From Delphinapterus leucas (lineage: Eukaryota; Chordata; Mammalia; Artiodactyla; Monodontidae): DNA of 64,000 nt. The translations under genes and the position numbers were made by a program. Numbering within the stretch: position 1 is the stretch's first letter; every line of letters begins with the position of its first letter. This document shows positions 34,720 through 45,400 of this stretch, piece after piece. The DNA lies in contig NW_022098076.1 of the NCBI RefSeq assembly GCF_002288925.2, forward strand, positions 84,517,062 to 84,581,061, read 5' to 3'. Under the pieces are notes generated by a model. The model did not search any database. It was given only the letters and a program-made list of their open reading frames with translations, and was not told the origin of the DNA.

Positions 34720-34839
34720 TTGCCTTATGTATTGAGGTGCTCCTATGTTGGGCGCAGAAGCATTTATAATTGTTATATCTTCTTCTTGGATTTATCCTTT
34801 GATCATTATGTAGTGTCCCTCCTTGGATTTTTCAGAGTT

Positions 34840-35507
34840 TCCACTGAAAAATCAGCTGATAACCTTATGGGGATTCCTTTGTATGTTATTTTTTGTTTTC
34901 CCTTGCTGCTTTTAATATTTTTTCTTTGAATTTAATTTTTGTTAGTTTGATTAATATGTGTCTTGGTGTGTTTTTCTTAGGGTTTATCCTGTATGGGACT
35001 CTCTCTGCTTCCTGGACTTGGGTGACTATTTCTGTTCCCATGTTAGGGAAGTTTTCAACTATAATCTCTTCAGGTATTTTCTCAGACCCTTTCTTTTTCT
35101 CTTCCTCTGGGACCCCTATAATTCGAATGTTCATGTGTTTAGTGTTGTCCCAGAGGTTTCTGAGATTGTCTTCAATTCTTTTCATTCTTTTTTCTTTATT
35201 CTGCTCCCTGTTATTCCCACCATTTTATCTTCCAGCTCACTTATTCATTCTTCTGCCTCCGTTATTCTGTTACTGATTCCTTCTAGTATATTTTTCATTT
35301 CAGTTATTGTGTTGTTCATCTCTGTTTGTTCTTTAGTTCTTCTAGATATTTGTTAAACATTTCTTGTATTTTCTCAATCTGTGCTTCCATTCTATTTCTG
35401 AGATTCTGGATCATATTTATTATCATTACTCTGAATTCTTTTTTAGGTAGATTGCCTATTTCCTCTTCATTTATTCGGTCTTGTAGGTTTTTACCTTGCT
35501 CCTTCAT
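34840..35507 (-). pseudogene. L1 ORF1 remnant
   Basis: The start is at 35507 (MKEQGKNLQDRINEEEIGNL), followed by a coiled-coil segment (35316-35507). The RNA-binding segment is at 34886-35185 (MNIRIIGVPEEEKKKGSEKI onward) and, in another frame, ITYKGIPIRLSADFSVETL. Frameshifts break it and the last part is deleted. Confidence 0.9.
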
Positions 35508-35707
35508 CTGTTACATATTTTTTTACTGTCTCTCTCTTTTTTTTTTTTATGAGTAAGATTATGTTCCTGTTTTACTGGTTGTTTGGCCTGAGGCTTCCAA
35601 CACTGGAGTTTGTAGGCTATTGGGTAGAGCTGGGTGTTGGTGCTGAGATGAGGACCTCTGTGAGACCTCACTCTGATGAATATTCCCTGGGGTCTGAGGT
35701 TCTCTAT

Positions 35708-35822
35708 TAGTCCAGTGGTTTGGACTTGAGCTCCCACTGCAGGAGCTTCTGCCTGACCCCGGGCTTGTGAACCAAGATCTCGCAAGCCATGTGGGGTGGC
35801 AAAAAAAAAAAAAAAAAAGAAA
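35708..35822 (+). mobile_element. CHR-1-like SINE segment within the L1 5'UTR
   Basis: GTCCAGTGGTTTGGACTTGA, then CCCACTGCAGGAG, then GATCTCGCAAGCCATGTGGG and an A-run resemble the CHR-1 SINE at 21.0 kb, placed antisense to the L1. It may be an old part of this L1 family's 5'UTR rather than a separate insertion. Confidence 0.55.
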
Positions 35823-36136
35823 AAGAAAAAAGAAAGAATAACAAAATAAAAAATAAAATTAGACTATGAAACTAACAGATATGTTAGAAAGAATGTAAAA
35901 ATAAAAATATATATGAATCAACAACCGGAAGGTACATCAGTACCACAATAGTCAAAAAGAGAAGGAGGGAAGGAAGAGAAAAGAAAAATGGTTGGGGGAA
36001 GGCCTTGGCTGTGGAGGGCAGGAACTAAGCAAGGGTGAGGTTTGGGTGGTGGGTGGGGCCAATGCTTAGGACCCACAGGGCTGGAAAAGGCCCTGGGGGC
36101 TGTGGGGGTTGGGGCTTAGGCTCAAAGAACAGAAGG

Positions 36137-36650
36137 GATCCAGGTGTGCCCCCCCAGGGGACCTCACCTGGGAGCCCAGCAGCCTTCCTGGGCTTGAGAG
36201 GGCAGGGCAAATACCCTCCTCTCCTCTCCTGCTCCTCCAATTTGGGGTCTTGAAAGGTCCCTCCTGCCTGCCTCTCCTGATCTCCCCGGCCTCCCTCCTA
36301 TGACCCCAGGACCCACGTGACCTGGAAGGGGCTTTGGATTGCAGGGGACTGGCCTGGGAGCTCAGCAGATTCCCCAGGCCTGAGTGGGCGGGGCAATTGT
36401 CCTCTGCTCCTCTCCCGCTCATCCCGGGGGGCCCTTCCCACCTGCATCTCCTGTTCTCCCCTTGGCCTCCCTCCTATGCCCCCAGGACCCAGGTGGCCTG
36501 AATGGGGCTTTGGAGTGGGGGGGAACCGGCTTGGGAGCTCAGCAGGTTCCCCAGCCCGAGTGGGCCAGGTGATCACCCTCTGCTCCTCTCCCACTCTTCC
36601 TGGAGAGTCCCTGCCACCTGCCTCTCCTGATCTCCCCCACCTCAGGGGCA
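36137..36650 (-). repeat. L1 5'UTR tandem monomers (about 172-176 bp, three copies)
   Basis: Each unit begins near GACCCAGGTGGCCTG (36137, 36309 and 36485 by eye). It runs through GGGAGCTCAGCAG, CCCCAGGCCTGAGTGGG, CTCTGCTCCTCTC and CCTGCCTCTCCTGATCTCCC. The copies differ by small substitutions. Repeated promoter monomers at an L1 5' end are known from rodents. Confidence 0.85.
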
Positions 36651-36834
36651 CCGATCCTGTCTGGCCTCCACTTCTCCTCCCCCCTCAGTCCCGCTATGTC
36701 CTACCAGTTCAGTCTGGGATTCCTCCCGTCTCTTTGGATGTCAGAGTCCCCCACCAGCAGCTGGCAGGCACCCTAGCTGTAGGGAGATGCTAATTCCACG
36801 TCTTCCCACATTGGCATCTTGAATCCATCTTCTT

Positions 36835-38340
36835 CATTGTAGTTTTTGTACACATTTCTCTTATGAGCATTTTTTCACATGTCTGAGCCCTTTCTCTGAA
36901 TTCCCCGTTCACATCCTTTGCCCATCTTTTCATCAGGGTTTTGACCTTTTTTCTTATCAATTTGTATTTGTTCTATATAAATTAGGGAAAGTAGCTTTGA
37001 TGAGTTGCAGTATTTCTTCCAGATTATCACTTGTCTTTTGGCTTTGCTTATATTACTTTTTCTTCCATGCGTAAGTTTAGTTTTATGCTGTCAATTCACT
37101 TTTTTATGACTTCTAGGTTTTCTGTTACTTTAGACAGGTTTGAAGTTATAATTTTTGCATGTTTCCTCCTGGTACTTTTGTAGTTTCATTTTTCACATCT
37201 GCATATTGATACACATCACACACTGATGGTTATTCTAGCACTCTTGGGTCCAACTTAATTTTTCCTTTGAAAAAAATTGTTCCAATCTTATTAAATATTC
37301 CATCTTTTCCTTCTTGTATGAAATGCTATCTTTATCATAGTCTAAAATCCCATATGAATTAGGGACTATTTCAGAACTTCCTACTCTGTTGCATTGGACT
37401 GTCTCTTCATGCTGATTATGTTACTGTAATTAAGCATTTACAGTAGGATTTTATTCCTTGCAAATAATTTAATCTCATTTTTCCACTTAAAAAACATTTT
37501 CCTCATTCTTCTTTGTTAATTTCCAAATAAAGTTAGAATCACCTTTACTAGTTAAAAAAATATATTTTTTCTCTGGGATGGGATTTAACTTATAAATTTA
37601 TTTAAGAAGCCTGATGTATATATATATATATTATATATTTTTTTCTTCCTAACCAAGAACAAGGTAGGCTTTTCCATATGTTTAGGTGTTATTTCATAAT
37701 CTCCAAAAGTGTTTTCAGGCACATTTATATATGTCTTACACATTTATTAAATGAGTAAATAGATTAAATGTAATCTTAGGTATTTTATTTTTATTCTATT
37801 ATAAATGTGGTCTTTTACTCCCATGTATCTTCTAAATGGTTGTTGTATCATGAAAACTTTTGATTTCTATTTACTTACTTTCTATATTACTAACTCAGTT
37901 TTTAGTTGAGACCCTTGGGTGCATACTTGTAGCCTCTGGAATTGTGATGGTTTTGCCTCTTCCTTTCCAACTTTTGATTTTTCATTTTTTTTTCTTGTCT
38001 AACTGTGTTGGCTAATATCTTCAGGACAATAACCAAGAAGGATAAGAGTAGTCATTCTTTTCTTGCTTTTGACGTAATTAGTTATTAGTTTTCTCCACTG
38101 TATTGGCTTTTGGACTGAATTTTAATTTTTTGTCCAGAGATTGAATTTTGAGATTTGGAGAAAAGTCTATTTGAAACACAAATCTTGAATCAGCATTCAT
38201 TATTCCCAGTGGCAGAATGTTCAATGAAATTTTTGTTGAAGTTTCAAATGACAGATAAACTCAGCCAATTTTCAGCACAATTCACCAAAAAATCAGAAAG
38301 GCTCTTTAATATTTTTGCACCAATTAATTTTATTTAGCAC
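36835..38340 (-). mobile_element. Old L1M, proximal part
   Basis: Antisense ORF2-end sequence (CATTTCTCTTATGAGCATTT, then CATCCTTTGCCCATCTTTTC, then CTTGTCTTTTGGCTTTGCTT) continuing the old element seen at 29.8-30.5 kb. The lower-coordinate half joins it directly if the young L1 is removed. Confidence 0.65.
38329..38334 (-). other. Candidate SLC19A3 polyadenylation signal
   Basis: The first AATAAA on the minus strand after the SLC19A3 stop, giving a 3'UTR of about 0.9 kb. An ATTAAA nearer to the stop (about 39038-39043) is an alternative. Neither is proven. Confidence 0.35.
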
Positions 38341-39247
38341 AATCTGTGTCATCTAAAAATTAGGTGCTTTCCCCCCATCAGTGTTTCCTTATTTATGAAT
38401 ACTTCTAGAAATCCCTGAAAATTTCTACTTAAGTTTTTCTGTTTTAGGCAGACATCACACTGACACGACATTAAAACATTTGTCTGGGGTCATGATAGAA
38501 GAAAGCTCATTGTCTCTCCTGGGGCCACTGGGAATTGGCATGAATGTCATTCTGTGGCCACACAGGAGTGTCTGGAGTTATTCCTGAGGTAGAGTTTCAA
38601 CGACAAAGCTCAGAAGAGCACAAAGTGAGGAGTAATGATTAAAAATTTAAGTGGTGATATTATCAAATAATAGCTTGTGAATAATACTGTGTTATCAGGA
38701 GAGAAAAGGATTCCTTAGAAATGGGACCAAGCCCTATAATTATCTCAAGGAACTGTAAGTTTTAAAGAAATATACTTAATGGAAGAAGAAGGACAATGGC
38801 TCATGTGACAAAAAATATCCATTGTGTTGCCTGTTTTGGGTAAAATAAAACAAATATCTAAGCCAAGCAAGAGGGTCACTTCAGTTAGTATTTCTGCTCA
38901 CAAATGAGGAATATCAAACTCTAGGATGGTTGGAGTTTTCTCATGGTTTGTTTCCATGCCACTTGCACATCCTTGCAAGCAATCAAAACCAGAATTTTCC
39001 AGTCATTGTTATTCACTGGGGTTCCCCAACATAGGCTGTTTAATTGAGATGGTATACCTGAACAGCTGCAATGAGTTCAGCTGGGTACATAGATATCTGG
39101 TCCAAAGCTGAACTTTCCTGGCTTTGAAAAGTTTCACTGGAATCCAGACTTGTGAAGTGTGTCAATTTATGGCACTCCGTGACTTTGTGACCAGCAGAGT
39201 CCTTGCTCAGAGGCTGTGGTTGTTGACAGAGGTTAGAACCTTGTTCA
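38341..39247 (-). other. SLC19A3: Probable SLC19A3 3'UTR and flank
   Basis: Sequence following the stop codon. No repeat is recognised, consistent with a 3'UTR, but its end is not fixed by the sequence. Confidence 0.5.
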
Positions 39248-39406
39248 TTAGTTGTTCTTTGGTTCTTCTGGGTGTGGCCCATATGGATTCTGACTTGTAG
39301 CAGAGCTCTGCACTGTCTTTCGGCATTTGGTTGAGTAGATAATGAATATGCTTCGCATCAGGAAAATGCCAGCAATGACTGCAAAATAACTCCCATAAAC
39401 TAAAAA
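39248..39406 (-). CDS. SLC19A3: SLC19A3 last coding exon
   Basis: Acceptor TTTCTCTAG, phase 0, 52 codons from [20 protein letters not shown] to PHPEEPKNN, then TAA at 39250-39248. It codes the last helix and the cytoplasmic tail. The codons just after the stop (TGA, ACA, AGG, TTC, TAA) line up with the human tail, so about five or six terminal residues were lost by substitution. Confidence 0.97.
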   Translation of the reverse strand, partial: FLVYGSYFAVIAGIFLMRSIFIIYSTKCRKTVQSSATSQNPYGPHPEEPKNN

Positions 39407-42400
39407 CTAGAGAAAAACAGAGTTAATTAGACACACATGAAATTTGACTATCTATGTTATTGATAATACATAGTGATGCTGTTGATTTACTTGGATAATG
39501 GGGTAACCGAGAATCAGGATCTTAATATGGATCTTTTAGATGTGCACAATACTCTCTTTTCCCCTCTTAGAAGAACCAGGCATGAAAGGGTAAGCAATGC
39601 AGTAACTAAGAGTGTGGGCTCTGGAGTCAGGGTTGCTTGGATTCAAATTCTAGCACATGCCACCAATAGTGAAAGAAACGCTAAATCCCACTGATTTACG
39701 TGTCTATGTTTGGAGGATAGTGCAATGCTATATGTAATGTCTCCAGGAATGAGTTTTCGACACTGAGGTTACTTTTTACCTGCCTTATCCCCTTTTTTTC
39801 AGATCCACATGTAAAATGTGAAATTGGACTAATTTTATGTCTCTCAGTACTCTGAGAGACTTAAAGGGGAAGTGAACTCTGCAGCCACGTACCCCTTCCC
39901 AGTTGCATCTTAGTATATTGTGGTACTGGACCACGGGGGAAGGAGGAGACATAAGGGGGACATGAAGGCAAGAGTGTTACCTGATAGGGTTTTAGGGACC
40001 AAAGGCAAATGCTAACCTATAGTGATTACTGCTCAAAACCTACTTGGTTTTACAGTTGATAGTTAAAGGCATGGCTAATTTTACTTTATTTTATTTAAGT
40101 TTTTTTTTTTTTGATGTGGACCATTTTTAAAGTCTTTTTTGAATTTGTTACAATATTGCTTCTGTTTTATCTTTTGGGTTTTTGGCCGTGAGGCATGTGG
40201 GTTCTTATCTCCCTGACCGGGGATCAAACCTGCACCCCCTGCATTGGAAGGTGAAGTCTTAACCACTGGACGGCCAGGGGAGTCCTAAGGCATGGTTTAT
40301 TTTAAAATTTGCCTAGCCAAGAAATTCAATACTGCCAGTGGTAAGGTTGAAAAAGCCCTCTGAGATGACCAGGTTATTCTACATCCCCCCCCAACTGCGT
40401 GAATAGGAAAATGGAAGTACTGCAGCTTACCTGAATGTGGACTGGCAGCCTCAATCCTCCCTGATCTACTACGATCACGGTTATAACAGTCTGAATCACC
40501 AGGGCGATGAAGGTGTTGATTCCAAACACCAGGGCGTAGCGTTCCACACTCAGATTAACTGCGATCTGAAACCTGTCATTCAACATAGAATAAGATTTTT
40601 AACGAGAACGTACATGGGATTCTTATCTTTAAAAGAAAATGAAGAGAAAACAGTGTCTTGTTAACAGCACTTTTTGTCTAAATCTCCTCCAGTATAGACA
40701 AACGGGCAGAACAAGGAAAAAATATATACTTAAAGGCTGAATTAAAATATACTTAAAGGAAATATGGCAAAATTCTTCCTATCCAATTTAATGGTTCCAG
40801 AAATTAAACCTAAATGTTCTTCCTTTGAGATGACCCATATTAAACTGAGGCCAGAATTGGAATTGGAATTGGAATCATCTTCCACTTCTGGTTTAAATCT
40901 CATAAGAAACCTATTTTTTATAATTATATAGATATTGAAATCTTATTACAAAGCACTTTTGAAAGACTGGCAGATATATGTTATTTATAGTTCTTCCTTG
41001 GAATGCAGGTAAAAGGCTTTGGGTTCTGAATATTCTTAAAATGAAAAGAAACAATGTCATCTTACCTTAACAAAATACTCGCCTTAAAAAAAACTCAAGA
41101 CACATGAGTTTGATACATTAAACAGATACCCTTTGGTGAAAATAATGAACTTGCCTCAAGTTTCATCTCTTTCCTTTGTTTCATGATCTTTTCTCAGGGT
41201 CCACATTTCCGTGTTTTGTCAATTACTTATCAAGCATTTTTCACAGACTAAAACTCAAAACTTTATAAAGCTTTTGGCTCTACTTTCATGTGATTTGAAA
41301 TTCAAATGTTTCTTATCTCTTTTGGTTAATACCAAAGCATATATCCTATAGTCAGGTTTCTCTGCACTTATATATAGAACCAAATGTTTTTAATCATTAA
41401 AAAAATGATCTCTGGGATTCATAGTTTCTTGTAATCTTTGCATCTACTTTTTTCAGTATCCACCTTGCTGAAAATATTTTGTTTCATACAAAAGTATATG
41501 CCTGGAATTACTCAAGCAACCAAGTGAAATCAGAGGTGTAATCTAAACTTAATCATTCAAAATCAAATTGCATTACACCGTGCAAATTGGCAAACTTGAA
41601 ATAAAAATCACAACCTGACCATGTATCATTGCCTTTGGTTTATGAACTTTCAGAACGTGTTTCCCTTGCTGATTAATATTAGCAATATTTGGTGAGCAAT
41701 TAAATGAAAAGATGGCTCAATTGTGCCTAATTTAATATGAAGTAGTCAACATTTAATATTGCAATTGATTAAAATCCTTCCAAAGCTCTCAAAAGAATTA
41801 TAGGAATACAGAAAAGAGAATATGGTTTAGTTTTAGGACTGGGAAGAAATGCTTAGTAATACTTACACTGCTATGGTGATAAGAAGCATATAGCCGGTCT
41901 TGAATAACAAATAGCCTACATAACATGCCCATATGCTGGTCGTGTAATGCATGAGAAATAGAGAGCCTGCGTTGACAACCGAGAAGATGGCCAGAGCCAA
42001 CTCTCCCAGAAGATCCCAGTTGACTTTCACATAACCCACAGCAAAGGCAGCCAGGGCCCCTAAAGAAGAAACATTAAGGAAGATCCAACATATTGACTTT
42101 GCCCATGGGAAACATCAACATGTTCTCTTAAGAACTCAGGTCTCAGGTAATTCTGAAAGATAAACGTATTTCTTTCCCAATTCGTGAAAATAGTGTGATC
42201 CACCTAAATGGGGATTTATCCATGTCTCAAGCATATTTTCCTTTGGCTACTCTGTTTAATTTCTATTCTTTCAGTCATTTAGTTGTCACACTTTTAATTA
42301 GCATCAACTACATGCCAGGCACTGTTCTATGCAGAGGGACTAGAAAGGTTCCTAACCACCCACAGAGTGGGGAGGAATGCTACATAAACTCAGTCACTTA

Positions 42401-45400
42401 ATACAACATGCTCGGGCAGGGATACATAAAGGTGAAACAACTGCTCTGGCAGTACACCTAGCCTGTTCATATCTGCCTTTCTTTATTGTTTTTCTCAGTG
42501 ATAGGTAACAGATACGTTGCATCAGGTAGTAAGTTTTAGTCTTTATTACTAATCTTTCTTAATTTTACTTCTAATCTCTATCTTAATGTCTTCAAGATCT
42601 GGCTTAATTTACCTGAGGTTTTGGGTGAACAATTTATAGAGTTTAAGAGATTGAATAATTGACAGTAATTAGAGTTAGTAATTATAGTTCTCTTTAACAA
42701 AGTGAGAGATATTTATGTTTCAAATTACTGAGATTTGATTAACTTTTCCACATGTGATCTAGGCAAGAACCACACTGTAAAAGACATAAAGTTACTTTTC
42801 TTCCCAGAAATTGGAATGTAGGAGAGGTAATTTCAGTGAAGTAACTCTAGTACAGTCTTGGTTTCCAGGAGTTAAACTGAAATCTCCTAAAAGGGAGACA
42901 ATAATAAAACAGACACCACATGAGGTTTCTGAAAATTTATGTAAAAGAGGGTGTGGAAATCTCCTACTTCCTAGAAAAATACCTTCAAAGTCTTAGTTGA
43001 ATTTAAGTTTCCATTAACCAGGATATAAATATTTATTGTAGAGGGAACTTCAAAGGCAGATTTTCCTCTGATATTAGAATCCTGACTCACATGACATCTT
43101 CCACTTCTGACTTAAATCTCATAAGAAAGCTAATTTTGAAAATTTGTGGTGTAGAGCCTGGAATTGCTTAAAGATGGGCACTAGCTAAATCAAATTCTTT
43201 ATTAACAAAAACCCTTCCAGTGATAATTTGGAAGTCTTAAAAGTTCAGTTCATTTTCTAAAATAATAAAAACACCTTTTTTATACACAAGATGCCTATTT
43301 TCTCTTTGATATTAAAAACAATCCTGAAAGAACAGGGGGCATTATTAACACTTTTCTTGATGATGAAATGGAATCTTGGGAATCTGACTAGAATGTGATC
43401 ACTTGGTGCTGAATTCCGAGCTCTTGAGTTACCAGTAACTGCAACACATTAAATAGAAATGTCCTGTCCCTCTTTGTGCCCCACTGCCTTCTATTCCTGG
43501 AAAAGATTAATATGTCTTCTGAACAGACCTAATTTACCACCATGGAGAATTTAGCAACTGGAGAAATGAACTTAGTGGGGGGTAGCCCGTCAAAGGAAGA
43601 TCAAAGTTTACTTACCTCCAAAGGTTGCAATAGCCTCTACTGCTCCATTATATATTATGGAACTCTGGCCTGGTGCCTTGTAATCCCACAGGACTTGAAC
43701 ATAGTTCAAAACTTGGTTAAAACCTGCTGTGGAAAAGGCCCACCATAGGGACCAGTAAAAAAGATGTTTTGAGGAGTAACACTCCTTCAAATCTTGTAAC
43801 CACTGCACAAAAACTCTCAAAGCTACACTTTCTGGCTTTGAGCTGCTCCAATGGCCATCATATGGGTTCCCTGAAACAGTGACTACTTCTTGTCCACCTG
43901 GTTCATGATCCTTTTGAGGTTCCTCTAAGACAGCATCCTTTCCTGCTGGCTTTGGAGGAGCTTCTTTGCTGGGTTTTGCATGAAAAAACATGCTCTTCTT
44001 AGGCATTGGTAGGAAAAGTGAGAAAAGGAAGGCCATGGAAACAGAGGCCAAGGATATGACGTTGAGGTAAAAGTATGATAGGTTGGCCAGGGATACCAAG
44101 AGTTGGGCCAGCACTGAGGCCGCCGTGTAGGCCACCAGCGTGGCACTCCTGCAGTAGCCACTCACTTTCTGATAATGCTCTGGGCTGACCACGCTGTAAA
44201 TGTAGGCATAGTAGGCCACCTCGGTGGCAGTGACCATCCCATAGAAGAACTCTACGACCTGCATGGTCTTCACTCCTTGGCCAAACAAGAGCAGCAGCCA
44301 GGTAATGATGAAGCTGATCCCTTGTAGGTTGATGACTGGCTTGTAGCGGATGTAATCGGTGAGGATAAACACCGGGAACAGCAGCACCAGATATGAGTAT
44401 GTCCACACGGGGAAGATCTCATTTGTGATCTGCAGAGTTGAAAAATGGATCCTGTGACCATGAAGCACCAGGAAGTGAGGAGGGTTACCTTTCTCAGATT
44501 CGTGTATTACTAAGGTACATGTCGCTTGCCCGATACAAAAGTCTGCATCCAATCAAATAGGGTATTCTCCGTATTATGAGAAAGCACAATAGAAAATTGA
44601 TTTTCAAGGAACCCAGTAGGAAAGGAGAGCTCCCCCCACCCCACCAAAAAACCCACTTCATACACTTACATGCATCTCCATAGAAGAATATATTGGCTTA
44701 ATGTGCAATCTGAGCTATATTAAATTTATAATAGTATGTACACTAGAGCCCAGGCATACCTCATTTTATTGTGTTTTGCTTTATTGTGCTTTGCAGATAT
44801 CGTGTTTTGTTTTGTTTTGTTTTTCACAGATTAAAGGTCTGTGGCAACCTGCATTGAGCAGGTCTATTGACACCATTTTTCCAATAGCATTTGCTCACTT
44901 CATGTCTTTGTCACATTTTGGTAATTCTTACAATATTTCAAGCTTTTTCATTATTATTATATTTGTTATGGTGATCTATGATCAATAATCTTTGATGTTA
45001 CTATTGTAATTGTTTTGGCGTTTTTTTAGCAATAAAATATTTTTCAATTAAGGTATATACTTTTTAGACATAATGCTATTGCACACTTAATAGACTATAG
45101 TATAGTGAAAACATAACTGTTTTTTTTTTTTTTTGCGGTACACGGGCCTCTCACTGCTGTGGCCTCTCCTGTTGCGGAGCACAGGCTCCGGACGCGCAGG
45201 CTCAGCGACCAATGCTCACCGGCCCAGCCGCTCCGCGGCATGTGGGATCTTCCCCGACCGGGGCACGAACCCGTGTCCCCTGCATAGGCAGGCGGACTCT
45301 CAACCACTGCGCCACCAGGGAAGCCCCATAACTGTTTTATGCACTGGGAAATTTAAAAAAAATTTGTGTGATTGCTTTACTGCAATGTTCACTTTATTGC

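Larger units (their letters stand above)
30701..36834 (-). mobile_element. Near full-length, inactivated L1 (about 6.1 kb), minus strand
   Basis: The whole element can be followed. The 3'UTR and T-run are at 30701-31200 and ORF2 remnants run to about 34830. ORF1 remnants lie at 34840-35507. A GC-rich 5'UTR with tandem monomers follows, and the 5' end is near 36834, reading GAAGATGGATTCAAGATG on the minus strand. A CHR-2 SINE interrupts it at 33718-33920. It is dead: ORF2 is broken by frameshifts and stops, the reverse transcriptase box reads FGDD rather than FADD, and an internal deletion near 34830 fuses late ORF1 to the ORF2 endonuclease. It inserted into an older L1M whose halves lie on either side. 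Confidence 0.93.

Noticed and set aside
34893..35356. Plus-strand hydrophobic frames of 127 and 132 codons, looking like membrane proteins
   Set aside because: They are the antisense of L1 ORF1. Antisense of Lys/Glu/Asn-rich coiled coil gives Phe/Leu/Ser-rich peptides.
36137..36650. Regularly spaced repeats considered as a CRISPR-like array
   Set aside because: Units are about 175 bases and head-to-tail without unique spacers, in a mammalian L1.
36025..36793. Several proline- and glycine-rich frames up to 158 codons on both strands
   Set aside because: They lie in the GC-rich tandem monomers of the L1 5'UTR, which keep many frames open by composition.
43925..44461. Three alternative minus-strand frames (63-135 codons) within SLC19A3 exon 3
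   Set aside because: Shadow frames of the real exon. Only the phase giving [15 protein letters not shown] matches the transporter and the splice phases.
43608..44552. The 314-codon open frame as a single-exon gene starting MDADFCIG
   Set aside because: Residues before ITNEIF are read through the intron and its acceptor; the true upstream residues come from the exon at 46902-47053.
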